Source: Pseudarthrobacter sulfonivorans (GTDB taxonomy: Bacteria; Actinomycetota; Actinomycetes; Actinomycetales; Micrococcaceae). Taken from it: a DNA stretch of 64,000 nt. The notes beneath the pieces were generated by a model. The model worked only from the letters and a program-made list of their open reading frames with translations. It did no database searches and was not told the DNA's origin. Shown here in pieces: positions 27,611 through 37,690 of the stretch. Position numbers and translations under genes: made by a program. How positions within the stretch are numbered: the first letter of the stretch is position 1; each line of letters begins with the position of its first letter. The DNA is taken from positions 992,001 to 1,056,000 of the forward strand of contig NZ_CP013747.1 of assembly GCF_001484605.1 (NCBI RefSeq), read 5' to 3'.

Positions 27611-28207
27611 TCAGTAGGGAGCGGTGGCTCCGTTTGCGTCGGCGTCCGCGGCGAAGGACCCGCCGTCGTCAGTTTCGGTCCCAAAGTCCAACTCTTCCCG
27701 TAGCTGCCAAATGCCGTCGGCATCGTGCTCGTAGAGTCCCATGCTAACTACCGGGAACGTCGCCCGGTAACTTTCAAGCACCGTTTCGGCTTCGTCCAGG
27801 CTTTCGGGCGCGACATCGTGGGCGATCGTGACATGCGGATGGTACGAGAACGGCAACTCGCGTTGCAGCGGGCCGGTCTGGAGTTTTTCGTGGAGCTCCA
27901 CGCAGGAGTCGAACCCGTCCTCCACGTTGATGTAAACCACCGGGGAGACCGGCCGGAACGTTCCGGTCCCGGCGATGGTGACCATAAACGGGACCTGCCG
28001 CCGCGCCACGTCGCGGACGTGCGCCTGCGTGGCTGCCCAGTCCTGGGTGGGCGTGGTGGTGACCAGCGTGATGTGCGCGGGCACCACCCCCGCCATCGGG
28101 TCCCCGAAGGAGGCGCGCCACCGTTGAAGTTCCTCGGCGATGGCAGGGGGGAAGCCCAGAATGACGCCTACGCTCATTCCTTCACTGACATTGCTGGCGG
28201 CCGACAT
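27611..28207 (-). CDS. 2H phosphoesterase (2'-5' RNA ligase family)
   Basis: A 198-residue protein with the two His-x-Thr motifs that define the 2H superfamily: HITLV (about residue 46) and HVTIA (about 127). Members are cyclic phosphodiesterases or 2'-5' RNA ligases. The start is taken as ATG 28207, which overlaps nothing and follows the trpS stop by 4 nt; ATG 28177 is an alternative. The acidic C-terminal tail (GTETDDGG) is unlike the family core. It is probably co-transcribed with trpS. Confidence 0.8.
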   Translation of the reverse strand: MSAASNVSEGMSVGVILGFPPAIAEELQRWRASFGDPMAGVVPAHITLVTTTPTQDWAATQAHVRDVARRQVPFMVTIAGTGTFRPVSPVVYINVEDGFDSCVELHEKLQTGPLQRELPFSYHPHVTIAHDVAPESLDEAETVLESYRATFPVVSMGLYEHDADGIWQLREELDFGTETDDGGSFAADADANGATAPY

Positions 28208-28211
28208 CGAG

Positions 28212-29255
28212 CTAGCGGACGCCTGCGAGGCTGAGGGACGGCAGGAAGCCCATGCGCTCATAGACCTGGCCAAGGGTCACTGCGGCGATTTCCCTTGCCC
28301 GATCGGCGCCCTGGGCCAGCAGCCGGTCCAGCTCGGCCGGGTCAGCCATCAGTTCGTTGGTGCGGTTCCGCAGCGGCGTGATGAAGTCCACCATGATCTC
28401 CGCAAGGTCCACTTTCAGGTGGCCGTACATCTTGCCCTCGTACTCCGTCTCCAGCTCAGCGACGGACTTCCCGGTAAGCGTCGAATAGATGGTGAGAAGG
28501 TTGGAAACCCCCGGCTTGGCTTCGGCGTCGAACCGGATCTCGGTTCCGGTGTCAGTGACTGCGGACTTGATGCGCTTCGCGGCGAGCTTGGGGTCCTCCA
28601 GCAGCTGGATGGAACCGTGGGGCGACCCGCCTGTCTTCGACATCTTGGCAGTCGGACTCTGGAGGTCGTAGATCTTCGCGCTGGCCTTGAGGATGGTGGC
28701 CTCCGGCACGGTGAACGTGTGGCCGTAGCGGGTGTTGAAGCGCTGGGCCAGGTTCCGGGTGAGCTCCAGGTGCTGCCGCTGGTCCTCGCCCACCGGCACG
28801 AGGTCAGTCTGGTACAGCAGGATGTCGGCTGCCATGAGCGTGGGGTATGCAAACAGGCCAAGAGTTGCGGCGTCCGCGCCCGACTTCTGGGTCTTGTCCT
28901 TGAACTGTGTCATCCGGGACGCTTCGCCGAAGCCGGTGATGCAGTTCAGTGCCCAGGCCAGCTGGGCGTGCTCGGGGACGTGGGACTGCACAAAGAAGAT
29001 GCTTTTGTCCGGGTCGATGCCGGCGGCAATGTACTGCGCGGCAACCACTCGGGTGCGCTTGGCGAGCTCGGCGGGATCGAAGTCCACGGTGATGGCGTGC
29101 AGGTCCGGGATGAAGAAGACGGCATCATATTCGGCCTGCATGTCCACCCAGTTGCGGACAGCGCCAATGTAGTTGCCCAGGTGCAGGGAGTCCGCCGTGG
29201 GCTTGGCGCCGGAGAGGATGCGTTTCTTGGTCGCCGGGGAAGTCGGGCTAGTCAT
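28212..29255 (-). CDS. trpS: Tryptophanyl-tRNA synthetase
   Basis: A 347-residue class I aminoacyl-tRNA synthetase that charges tRNA-Trp. The HIGH-type signature is [11 protein letters not shown] (about residues 23-33) and the KMSKS-type loop is [13 protein letters not shown] (about 203-215). The length matches bacterial TrpRS. It lies 20 nt from exonuclease III and 4 nt from the 2H phosphoesterase gene. Confidence 0.96.
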   Translation of the reverse strand: MTSPTSPATKKRILSGAKPTADSLHLGNYIGAVRNWVDMQAEYDAVFFIPDLHAITVDFDPAELAKRTRVVAAQYIAAGIDPDKSIFFVQSHVPEHAQLAWALNCITGFGEASRMTQFKDKTQKSGADAATLGLFAYPTLMAADILLYQTDLVPVGEDQRQHLELTRNLAQRFNTRYGHTFTVPEATILKASAKIYDLQSPTAKMSKTGGSPHGSIQLLEDPKLAAKRIKSAVTDTGTEIRFDAEAKPGVSNLLTIYSTLTGKSVAELETEYEGKMYGHLKVDLAEIMVDFITPLRNRTNELMADPAELDRLLAQGADRAREIAAVTLGQVYERMGFLPSLSLAGVR

Positions 29256-29275
29256 GGGAAGAAAACCTTCGGGGC

Positions 29276-30115
29276 TTAGAGCCGGTAGTCCACTACCAGC
29301 GGTGCATGGTCAGAGAAGCGGGTGTCCCACGAGGGCGCCCGGTCAACCACTGCCGAGAATGCGGCGGCGGCGAGGTCCGGGGTGGCCATATGGTAGTCGA
29401 TGCGCCAGCCGGTGTCGTTGTCGAAGGCCTGGCCACGCTGTGACCACCAGGTGTAAGGGCCGTCAACGTCGCCCGCCAGGCCACGGTGGACATCCTTCCA
29501 GCCGATGTCCTCGCCGAAGAAGCGGTCAAAATAGGCACGTTCGTCGGGCAGGAAGCCGGCCTTCTTGACGTTGCCCTTCCAGTTCCTGATGTCCCGTTCG
29601 GTGTGGCCCACGTTGAGGTCCCCCACGACAAGTGCGTGGTCGCTGTGCTTGGTCAGTTCAGGCAGGCGGGTGCTCATGACGTCCAGGAAGCGGTACTTGT
29701 CCACCTGCTTCGGGGTACCCACCTCGCCGGAGTGCACGTAGGCGCTGGCAACGCTCAGCTGCGCGGGGTTCCCCTCGGCGTCGGCCACCCTGAAGTCAGC
29801 CTCAACCCAGCGTCCGGCGGTGGCGAAGTAGTCATCGCCGATGCCGTTGCGGGTTTCCAGTGGCTCTTCACGGGACGCAATGGCGACGCCGGCGCGGCCT
29901 TTGGCCTCGGCTTCAGCGTGCAGGATGTGCCAGCCATCACCGAGCAGCTGGCGCACGATCGCGTCAGGGGCCCGGACTTCCTGGAGGCAGAGAATGTCCA
30001 CCTCGCGGGGCTCCAGCCATGCCGCCATACCGTTCTTGTAGGCAGCCCGGAGGCCGTTGACGTTGACTGATGCGATGCGAAGGTGGTCCTTCTTCAATGC
30101 CGAGATCACCCGCAC
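29276..30115 (-). CDS. xth: Exodeoxyribonuclease III
   Basis: A 279-residue Mg-dependent AP endonuclease and 3'-5' exonuclease for base excision repair. Motifs: [11 protein letters not shown] (about 14-24), CLQEVRAP with the metal Glu (about 43-50), [11 protein letters not shown] (near 166, Asp-Asn pair) and the C-terminal [12 protein letters not shown] (Asp-His). The start at 30115 ([10 protein letters not shown]) lies 4 nt after the upstream stop. It should move with trpS in one transcript. Confidence 0.94.
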   Translation of the reverse strand: MRVISALKKDHLRIASVNVNGLRAAYKNGMAAWLEPREVDILCLQEVRAPDAIVRQLLGDGWHILHAEAEAKGRAGVAIASREEPLETRNGIGDDYFATAGRWVEADFRVADAEGNPAQLSVASAYVHSGEVGTPKQVDKYRFLDVMSTRLPELTKHSDHALVVGDLNVGHTERDIRNWKGNVKKAGFLPDERAYFDRFFGEDIGWKDVHRGLAGDVDGPYTWWSQRGQAFDNDTGWRIDYHMATPDLAAAAFSAVVDRAPSWDTRFSDHAPLVVDYRL

Positions 30116-30119
30116 TACT

Positions 30120-30683
30120 CTAGTCGATGATGGTTCCGCTGACCGGGTCGCCGGTGCCGCCGGCAGCGCGGATCATGTCGCGGGCGTTGGTGGCGGTGAT
30201 CTCGATGGTCTCCAGCGCGCGGCGGATCGTATCCTGATCCGCTGCCTCACCCTTGGCGCGTTCCTTCTCCACTACTTGGATCTGGACCTGGACGATCTTG
30301 AAGGAGTGGTCCAGCTTGAGGTCGCGGACTTCGTCCGCTTCGGTCCGCTCGTACACCACCCGGGTGCCGCCGTGGTCGGCCGAGGACGACGACGGCGCGC
30401 GGCCGGCTGCGCTGTTGAAGGCGTTCTGGGCTTCCGTCAGCTTCGCGCCGGCTTTTTTGGCGGCCTTCTGGATGCTGAACACCACAAAGGCTGCGAGGGC
30501 CAGCCAGAAAGCGGCGATGATGGCGACGACCCAGCCCACGACGTCGTTCTGGTTCGCGGCAAAGATCACGGCAACGATGAACGCGATGACAAAGACCATC
30601 ATTCCCGGGCCACTGATCCGGAGCATGGAGAAGCCGCCCTTGGGCCGGCCGGACGGAGATTGAGTGTTACCCAGAGATCGCAT
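30120..30683 (-). CDS. Two-helix membrane protein of unknown function
   Basis: A 187-residue protein with a basic N terminus, two adjacent hydrophobic helices (about residues 28-43 and 48-72, the second rich in aromatic and Ala residues) and a cytosolic or external soluble half. That half includes VYERTEADEVRDLKLDHSF and an amphipathic, Glu/Lys-rich stretch. I do not recognise a named family. It is the first gene of the transcript leading to xth and trpS. Confidence 0.75.
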   Translation of the reverse strand: MRSLGNTQSPSGRPKGGFSMLRISGPGMMVFVIAFIVAVIFAANQNDVVGWVVAIIAAFWLALAAFVVFSIQKAAKKAGAKLTEAQNAFNSAAGRAPSSSSADHGGTRVVYERTEADEVRDLKLDHSFKIVQVQIQVVEKERAKGEAADQDTIRRALETIEITATNARDMIRAAGGTGDPVSGTIID

Positions 30684-30833
30684 GCGTCTATTGTCTCAAA
30701 CGCAGCAGGGCCCCAACGCACCTTCCACCCCCGGCGAACACCCGGCCCGGGACGCTATTGTGCCTGATCAGGGCGCGGCGTAGCGTGAATCGGGCTAGGG
30801 GTGGAAGTTCATTCGTCTATCTGAGGACACATC

Positions 30834-31274
30834 ATGAAAAGTCACCCGTTCAGGACAGCCGCGCTGGCCACAGCCATCATCTCCCTGTTGGGGATCACCG
30901 CCCCTGCGGAGGCGAAACCGGGCGCCGCTCCCGCCATTCCGCTCAACACCGGCCAGGAAGCCGACCCTGTCCACACCGGGGCCGGCGGATCCTTCAGCTA
31001 CACCATCGACGATGACGAGCTCTGCTACACGTTGACGGTCCGTGATCTGTCCGCTCCTGCCACGGCGGCCCACATCCACGTCGCGTCCCGCAATGTGGCC
31101 GGCCCGGTTGTTATTCCGCTTGATGTGGTCAGTGGCACCGACTGGACGGTTGATGACTGCACCACGGCAAGTCCGGCCGTCCTGGCAGCCATCGAAGCCA
31201 ACCCAGGCGACTACTACGTCAACGTGCATAACGCCGACTTCCCCGGCGGGGAGGTCCGCGGCCAGCTGAAGTAA
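30834..31274 (+). CDS. Secreted CHRD domain protein
   Basis: A 146-residue exported protein with a signal peptide (about residues 1-27, AEA cleavage site) followed by a single CHRD domain: LNTGQEADP at its start, AAHIHVASRNVAGPVV in the centre (His-x-His) and the NVHNADFPGGEVRGQL ending. CHRD domains were first defined in chordin; the bacterial role is unknown. GAGGACAC precedes the ATG. A 20-bp terminator stem follows. Confidence 0.85.
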   Translation: MKSHPFRTAALATAIISLLGITAPAEAKPGAAPAIPLNTGQEADPVHTGAGGSFSYTIDDDELCYTLTVRDLSAPATAAHIHVASRNVAGPVVIPLDVVSGTDWTVDDCTTASPAVLAAIEANPGDYYVNVHNADFPGGEVRGQLK

Positions 31275-31297
31275 GTTCTGGTTCCACTCCAAAAAGT

Positions 31298-31344
31298 CCG
31301 ACGGCGGCCCGCACCTTTTCAGTGAAGGTGCGGGCCGCCGTCGG
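31298..31344. terminator. Bidirectional terminator between CHRD gene and folD
   Basis: A perfect 20-bp stem (31298-31317 with 31325-31344, 7-nt loop) between convergent genes. The minus strand has ACTTTTT after the stem, so it mainly serves folD; the plus side has no T-run. Confidence 0.88.
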
Positions 31345-31367
31345 GCGTTGCCGGTACTCGAGTAGGG

Positions 31368-32267
31368 CTAAGCGATTCCCGCCTGGCGCTCCGCGGTCTC
31401 CACCACGTTGGCCAGCAGCATGGCGCGGGTCATCGGACCCACTCCGCCCGGGTTCGGGGAGATCCACGCAGCGACACCGGCAGCAGCAGGATCCACGTCT
31501 CCGGTGACCACCGCCTTGCCGTTGCCGCCGTCCACACGGCTCACGCCGACGTCGAGCACTATTGCGCCCGGCTTGAGGTCCGCTGCCTTGATCATGTGCG
31601 GGACTCCCGCGGCGGCGATCACGACGTCGGCCTGGCGGAGTTCGGCGGCCAGGTCAACGGTGCCGGTGTGCGCCAGGATGACCGTGGCGTTGACGTCCTT
31701 GCGGGTCAGCAGCAAGCCCACGGGACGGCCGATGGTGACACCGCGGCCCACCACCAGGACGCGCTTGCCATTGAGGTTGATGCCGTGCCGGGTGAGCAGC
31801 TCGACGCAGCCCTTGGGCGTGCACGGCAACGGGGAGGTCATGGGTCCGCTGACGTTGGCCACCAGGCGGCCCAGGTTCATCGGGTGCAGCCCGTCGGCGT
31901 CCTTCTCGGGATCCATGGCCTCCAGGATGACGTCCTGGTTGATCTGCTTGGGCAAGGGAAGCTGCACGATGTAGCCGGTGCACTCCGGGTTCCCGTTCAG
32001 CTCACGGACCACGGCCAGGAGTTCGTCCTGCGTGGTCTCCTCCGGCAGGTCGCGGCGGATGGACGTGATGCCCACCTCCGCGCAGTCCTTATGCTTGCCG
32101 CCCACGTACCAGGTGCTCCCGGGGTCGGAGCCCACCAAAATGGTGCCCAGCCCGGGGACGACGCCCTTGGCCTTGAGTGCGGCCACGCGTACGGTCAGCT
32201 CGGCCTTGATGGCAGCGGCGGTAGCCTTGCCGTCAAGAATCTGTGCAATTCCGGTTTCAGTGGTCAT
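31368..32267 (-). CDS. folD: Bifunctional methylene-tetrahydrofolate dehydrogenase/cyclohydrolase
   Basis: A 299-residue FolD enzyme interconverting 5,10-methylene-, 5,10-methenyl- and 10-formyl-tetrahydrofolate with NADP. The active-site Lys region is [14 protein letters not shown] (about 55-68), and the family signatures are [12 protein letters not shown] (near 98) and the NADP loop [14 protein letters not shown] (near 173). It starts 3 nt after the glyA stop, so it shares the glyA transcript and its riboswitch. Confidence 0.96.
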   Translation of the reverse strand: MTTETGIAQILDGKATAAAIKAELTVRVAALKAKGVVPGLGTILVGSDPGSTWYVGGKHKDCAEVGITSIRRDLPEETTQDELLAVVRELNGNPECTGYIVQLPLPKQINQDVILEAMDPEKDADGLHPMNLGRLVANVSGPMTSPLPCTPKGCVELLTRHGINLNGKRVLVVGRGVTIGRPVGLLLTRKDVNATVILAHTGTVDLAAELRQADVVIAAAGVPHMIKAADLKPGAIVLDVGVSRVDGGNGKAVVTGDVDPAAAGVAAWISPNPGGVGPMTRAMLLANVVETAERQAGIA

Positions 32268-32270
32268 GGA

Positions 32271-33569
<1,299 letters not shown>

Positions 33570-33659
33570 GAAAAACTCCTGGCTAGGGATACGGGCACTG
33601 CTAAGGTCAGGCTACCGGCTGGCGCACCTCACCGCCCCTTGATGACAGGGCGTGAAAGC

Positions 33660-33789
33660 GAACCGCATCCTCAGAGGGTGCAGTTCCGGTAAGACATGAC
33701 CCTCGGCCCAGGCGTACGATCCGTGGTCTTCGTGATTGCCACTCCCTGGTGGTTAGCCACCCAACGCCAGTTGCGACCCCACCAGACTA
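33660..33789 (-). promoter_or_regulatory. ZTP (pfl) riboswitch controlling glyA-folD
   Basis: On the minus strand, ACTGGCG, then the hairpin GGTGG-CTAA-CCACC (33748-33761) followed by AGGGAG, and downstream CGCCTGGGCC (33705-33714), match the conserved elements of the ZTP/pfl riboswitch in the right order. The aptamer spans about 33700-33780. A further 8-bp hairpin GAACTGCA/TGCGGTTC (33660-33686) follows and may be part of the expression platform; no clear U-tract was seen. A -10-like TAGTCT (33784-33789) fits a start near 33777. ZTP rises when 10-formyl-THF is short, so induction of glyA-folD is expected. Confidence 0.88.
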
Positions 33790-33813
33790 CCAAACGCGGG
33801 CGGGCCGCGCGGG

Positions 33814-33819
33814 TAGGCT
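33814..33819 (+). promoter_or_regulatory. -10 element of purU (leaderless transcript)
   Basis: TAGGCT lies 7 nt before the GTG start of purU, with no ribosome binding site between them, as in leaderless actinobacterial mRNAs. It is only about 25 bp from the glyA -10 element on the other strand. Confidence 0.6.
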
Positions 33820-33826
33820 TGTAGTC

Positions 33827-34687
33827 GTGACTGAAGAGCAGCTGAACCGAGCCTACGTATTGACATTGTCCTGCCCGGACCGCCCCGGAATTGTCCACGC
33901 CGTAGCCGGAGCGCTGCTGGTGGCGGGCTGTAATATTTTGGACTCGCAGCAGTATGGCAGCCCCGCAACCGGCAACTTCTTTATGCGGGTGGAAGCGACG
34001 ACGACGGCCTCCCGGGCCGAGGTCCAGGCCGCCCTTGAGCCGGTGGTCCACTCCTTCGGCATGCAGTGGAGTCTCAACCCCGTGGGCCAGAAGGTGCGCA
34101 CGCTCCTGATGGCCAGCACGTCCGCGCACTGCCTCAACGACATCCTGTTCCAGCAGCGCTCCGGCACCCTGCCCATCGAGATCCCGGCCATCGTCTCCAA
34201 CCACCGTGACCTCGCCGGGCTGGCCGAGTTCTACGGCATCCCGTTCCACCACATCCCGGTCACCCCGGACACCAAGGCCCAGGCCGAGGACAAGCTGCGC
34301 GCCCTCATGGCCGAGCACGACATCGAACTGACCGTCCTGGCCCGCTACATGCAGATCATTTCGGATGACCTGTGCGCGGAGCTCACCGGCAAGGCCATCA
34401 ATATCCACCACTCGTTCCTGCCGTCCTTCAAGGGCGCCAAGCCCTACCACCAGGCTCATGCCCGCGGCGTGAAGCTGATCGGCGCCACTGCCCACTACGT
34501 CACGGCCGCGCTGGACGAGGGCCCCATCATCGAGCAGGAAGTCATCCGCGTGGACCACGCCCGCACTCCGGAGCAGTTCGTGCAAATGGGCCGGGACGTG
34601 GAGGGCCGCACCCTGACGCAGGCCGTCCAATGGCATGCAGAACACCGGGTCCTCTTGGACGGCAACCGGACAGTGGTCTTTAACTAA
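33827..34687 (+). CDS. purU: Formyltetrahydrofolate deformylase
   Basis: A 286-residue enzyme that hydrolyses 10-formyl-THF to THF and formate, supplying formate and balancing the folate pool. An N-terminal ACT domain (LSCPDRPGIVHAVAGALL, about 12-29) is followed by the formyl-transferase fold with the catalytic trio in NIHHSFLPSFKGAKPYHQA (about 192-210) and the Asp in ALDEGPI (near 231). The longer ORF is not used; GTG 33827 (VTEEQLN) is the start and directly follows the -10 box. Divergent from the riboswitch-controlled glyA. Confidence 0.95.
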   Translation: MTEEQLNRAYVLTLSCPDRPGIVHAVAGALLVAGCNILDSQQYGSPATGNFFMRVEATTTASRAEVQAALEPVVHSFGMQWSLNPVGQKVRTLLMASTSAHCLNDILFQQRSGTLPIEIPAIVSNHRDLAGLAEFYGIPFHHIPVTPDTKAQAEDKLRALMAEHDIELTVLARYMQIISDDLCAELTGKAINIHHSFLPSFKGAKPYHQAHARGVKLIGATAHYVTAALDEGPIIEQEVIRVDHARTPEQFVQMGRDVEGRTLTQAVQWHAEHRVLLDGNRTVVFN

Positions 34688-34714
34688 ACGGTCTATTGGT
34701 AAGGGACGTTAGCC

Positions 34715-35395
34715 ATGGAGCCAGCTGAGGTGGCGATGGAGGAACACGGCAGCGAGCAGCGTCTCGCCGAGTTCTACAACCGCCGCGCCGCGTCCGGCTG
34801 GGAACATCCGCTGGCGCCCAGGCGAGTGGAACAGTGTCAGCGGTTCATTTCGCTGCTTAAGTCCGAGCGCCGTCACAACGTCCTGGAGATCGGCTCGGGC
34901 ACGGGGCTCGATGGCCTGCAGTTCCTCCGGGCCGGCATTCACTACACCGGCGTTGACCTCTCTGAGGAGCACGTCCACAGGTCCCGGGCGAAGGGCCTCG
35001 ACGTCTCCGTGGCCAGCGCCCGGCAACTGCCCTTCGCGGACGGAACCTTTCCGGCCGCCTGGACCATGAGCACGCTGCTGCACGTCCCCGCCACTGATAT
35101 TGACGGCGTCCTGCGCGAACTCGTGCGCGTCACGGCACCCAACGCGCCCATCGCCGTCGGCCTCTGGTCCGGTGAGGATGTAGAGGTCCTGAACCCCGAG
35201 GACGACGTCGAGCCCCGGCGGTTCTTCAGCCGGCGCAGCGACGCGACGGTGCGGCAGGTCTTTGGCCGGCATGGTGCCATCGAGGACTTTGTCACCTGGC
35301 CGGAAGGCGCCGGCGAGGAATCCGGTCCGGGCGCCGGGAACTGGACACAGCACTACCAGTTCCTGATCCTCCGCACACCCGCCTCCCCCAAGTAA
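34715..35395 (+). CDS. Class I SAM-dependent methyltransferase
   Basis: A 226-residue Rossmann-fold methyltransferase of the Methyltransf_11/25 type. SAM-binding motif I is LEIGSGTGLDGL (about 57-68), the acidic motif II end is near TGVDLSEEH (about 77-85), and motif VASARQLPFADGTFPAAW follows near 95. AAGGGA stands 9 nt before the ATG. The substrate cannot be inferred; the gene is followed by a gamma-class carbonic anhydrase. Confidence 0.85.
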   Translation: MEPAEVAMEEHGSEQRLAEFYNRRAASGWEHPLAPRRVEQCQRFISLLKSERRHNVLEIGSGTGLDGLQFLRAGIHYTGVDLSEEHVHRSRAKGLDVSVASARQLPFADGTFPAAWTMSTLLHVPATDIDGVLRELVRVTAPNAPIAVGLWSGEDVEVLNPEDDVEPRRFFSRRSDATVRQVFGRHGAIEDFVTWPEGAGEESGPGAGNWTQHYQFLILRTPASPK

Positions 35396-35452
35396 GCAAC
35401 GCTAACTGTCGTCATGAGCCCTCAAAACGCCGGTTAGCGCTACTTACTTGGG
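35387..35452. repeat. Inverted repeat overlapping the methyltransferase stop codon
   Basis: 20-nt arms (35387-35406 and 35433-35452) match at 18 of 20 positions around a 26-nt centre that contains CCCTCAAAACGCCGG. A similar CCCTCAAAACCGGG lies in the palindrome at 19334. There is no T-run, so it resembles a dispersed intergenic repeat more than a terminator. Confidence 0.7.
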
Positions 35453-35468
35453 TGGTGGGTGGATGTCC

Positions 35469-35474
35469 TAGGCT
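35469..35474 (+). promoter_or_regulatory. -10 element of gamma-carbonic anhydrase gene (leaderless)
   Basis: TAGGCT lies 6 nt before the ATG at 35481, with no ribosome binding site between. This is the same arrangement as purU. Confidence 0.5.
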
Positions 35475-35480
35475 TGGCCC

Positions 35481-35999
35481 ATGGCTCCTCTTTACGATTT
35501 CGCCGGCAACACTCCGGCCGTCCACGAATCCGCCTTCATCGCCCCGACGGCGTCGATCATCGGCAAGGCCACGCTCGCCGAGGACTCGAGCGCCTTCTAT
35601 GGTGTGTCGGTCCGGGCGGACACGGCGGCCATCAGCGTCGGCGCCGGCAGCAACCTGCAGGACAACGTGGTGCTCCACGCAGACCCGGGCTTCCCCTGCA
35701 CAGTCGGGGCCGGGGTCAGTGTGGGACATGCCGCCGTCGTCCATGGCTGCACTGTGGAGGACGACTGCCTGATCGGCATGGGCGCCACTGTGCTTAACGG
35801 CGCGGTGATCGGCACCGGCTCGCTCGTGGCGGCAGGTGCCGTGGTCCTGGAAGGCACGGTAGTGCCGCCCCGGTCACTCGTGGCCGGCGTCCCCGCCAAG
35901 GTACGGCGGGAACTCACCGACGAGGAGTTCGACGGCGTGAAGCAGAATGCCGCCCGCTACGTGGAGCTGGCCCGGGCGCACCGGGAGCTGCACGGCTAG
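35481..35999 (+). CDS. Gamma-class carbonic anhydrase family protein
   Basis: A 172-residue left-handed beta-helix protein with repeating hexapeptides. The metal-ligand histidines are expected in VVLHADPG (about 54-61) and SVGHAAVVHGC (about 76-86), the usual positions in gamma-carbonic anhydrase/YrdA-type proteins. The catalytic activity of this subgroup varies, so a carbonic anhydrase role is probable but not certain. Its 3' end overlaps the amine oxidase by 4 bp on the other strand. Confidence 0.9.
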   Translation: MAPLYDFAGNTPAVHESAFIAPTASIIGKATLAEDSSAFYGVSVRADTAAISVGAGSNLQDNVVLHADPGFPCTVGAGVSVGHAAVVHGCTVEDDCLIGMGATVLNGAVIGTGSLVAAGAVVLEGTVVPPRSLVAGVPAKVRRELTDEEFDGVKQNAARYVELARAHRELHG

Positions 36000-37690
36000 T
36001 CGAGGCTGATGGGCCCGATGGCGTCCAGGAGTTCGCCCGGACCGGGGTTGCCCACCGCCGATGTCCCGCCCAGGTGGTTCACCACACCCCACACCGCGTT
36101 CAGGCCGGTGGTCACGGCGCCCTCGGCCCAGCCCGCGGTGAAGGACACGTCGTCACCCGCGAGGAAGATCCCGCGCTGGGATTCGGGCAGCTTGTCCTGC
36201 TTGAAGTGCGTGAAGAGGCGCTGTTGGTAGCGGTAGTGCCCCGGCAGGTTCGCTTTGAAGGCTCCCATGAAGTTGGGGTCCGCTTCCCAGGAAACGGTGA
36301 TGGGCTGGCCCACGATGTGGCTGGCGATGTCCACGCCCGGGTAAATCTGCTCGAGCGAGTGCAGCATCAGCTCAACGCGTTCGTCGGCGTCCAGCGCCAG
36401 CCATTTGAGCGCGTCATCGTTCCACGTGTAGGACAGCAGGATCACGGCGGGCTTGTCCGGGCCGTCATCCAGGAGGTAGGTGGCCCTGTTCAGCCGGTCC
36501 GTGAGGGTCATGGACAGGACCTCACGGCCGGTGTCCGGATCGATGTCCTTCCAGAACGGCCGGTCCACCATCACAAACGTCTTGGATGACTGCATGTAGT
36601 GCGAACGCTCGATCGCAGTCCACAGTTGGGCCGGGAACAGTGCCTCCTCGGTGTGGATGCGAGTGGACAGCAGCCACGACTGGCACGTGGTGACCACGGC
36701 GGGGTAGCTGGCTTCGCGGCCCCAGCGCTCCCGGATCCGGAGGTCGCCGTCGGCATCGCGGCTGATCTTGTCCACGGCCCCGCGGGGCGAGCCGGAGTGG
36801 AGCGACGCCAAGGACGTTCCGTCGGGCCAGTGGGCCATGCCCGACGGCGCGTGCTGCCACAGTGCCTCGGGCAGCCGTTGTGCTCCCCCGCTGATGAGCC
36901 GGTGCTGGTCATCGGCGTCGGTGTAGACCACGCGGAGGATTTCCAGGATGGAGTTGGGGAAGTCGGTGTCCCAGCCACCGGTGCCGAAACCCACCTGGCC
37001 AAAGGCCTCACGATGGGCAAAGCCGGCTTCCTTGAATGACTCGCTCCCGGCGATGAACCCATAGAAGGTCTGCTCGTCCATGAGCGGCAGCAGCTCGTTC
37101 CAGAGGTCCTTGATCCGGCCCGTGTCCCGGGCCCGGATGGCCTCCTGCATTTCGACGAACTTCGCGCCGTCGTTCACGGCTGCCTTCCAGGCGTCGGCCA
37201 CCTCGCGGAAGAACGGCGGCAGGTCCTGGGCGGTCTCGGCGTAGTGTTTCTGGCCGGTAAGTTCGATCACGGTGCTGGAGGTGACGGGCGCCAGCGGGTT
37301 GGGGAAATCCTGCGTGTCCAGCCCCAGCAGGTCCACGTAGTGGTAGAACGCCCGCCCGGAAACGGGGAACCGCATCCCGCCCAGATCGGCCACAACGCCG
37401 GGAGCGGACGGGAAGCTGGCGGTGCGCAGGCGGCCGCCGATCTGGTCCGCTTCGTAGACGACCGGCCGCAGGCCCAGTTTCATCAGTTCGTAGGCCGTGA
37501 CGAGGCCCGAAAGGCCCGCCCCTACAACGGCTACCTCAGTGCTGTAGAGTTCCGGCGGAACCGCACCGAGCCCTGCCGGGTGGGCGAGGTAGTGGTCGTA
37601 GCTGAACGGAAAATCGGGGTTCAGCATGGTGATGGGGCCAGCCTGTGTGCTGGACGGGTCAGAGGCCGGGAGTTCGGTGGCGACGGTCAT
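35996..37690 (-). CDS. FAD-dependent amine oxidase (flavin monoamine oxidase family)
   Basis: A 564-residue flavoenzyme that oxidises amines or L-amino acids to imines with release of ammonia and hydrogen peroxide. An N-terminal Rossmann motif VAVVGAGLSGLVTAYEL is followed by VVYEADQIGGRLRT (about 52-93). The C-terminal FAD-contact segment is GIFLAGDDVSFTAGWAEGAV (about 522-541). The layout is like tryptophan 2-monooxygenase or L-amino-acid oxidases. It overlaps the APC permease gene by 4 nt (ATGA), which suggests the permease delivers its substrate. Confidence 0.85.
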   Translation of the reverse strand: MTVATELPASDPSSTQAGPITMLNPDFPFSYDHYLAHPAGLGAVPPELYSTEVAVVGAGLSGLVTAYELMKLGLRPVVYEADQIGGRLRTASFPSAPGVVADLGGMRFPVSGRAFYHYVDLLGLDTQDFPNPLAPVTSSTVIELTGQKHYAETAQDLPPFFREVADAWKAAVNDGAKFVEMQEAIRARDTGRIKDLWNELLPLMDEQTFYGFIAGSESFKEAGFAHREAFGQVGFGTGGWDTDFPNSILEILRVVYTDADDQHRLISGGAQRLPEALWQHAPSGMAHWPDGTSLASLHSGSPRGAVDKISRDADGDLRIRERWGREASYPAVVTTCQSWLLSTRIHTEEALFPAQLWTAIERSHYMQSSKTFVMVDRPFWKDIDPDTGREVLSMTLTDRLNRATYLLDDGPDKPAVILLSYTWNDDALKWLALDADERVELMLHSLEQIYPGVDIASHIVGQPITVSWEADPNFMGAFKANLPGHYRYQQRLFTHFKQDKLPESQRGIFLAGDDVSFTAGWAEGAVTTGLNAVWGVVNHLGGTSAVGNPGPGELLDAIGPISLD

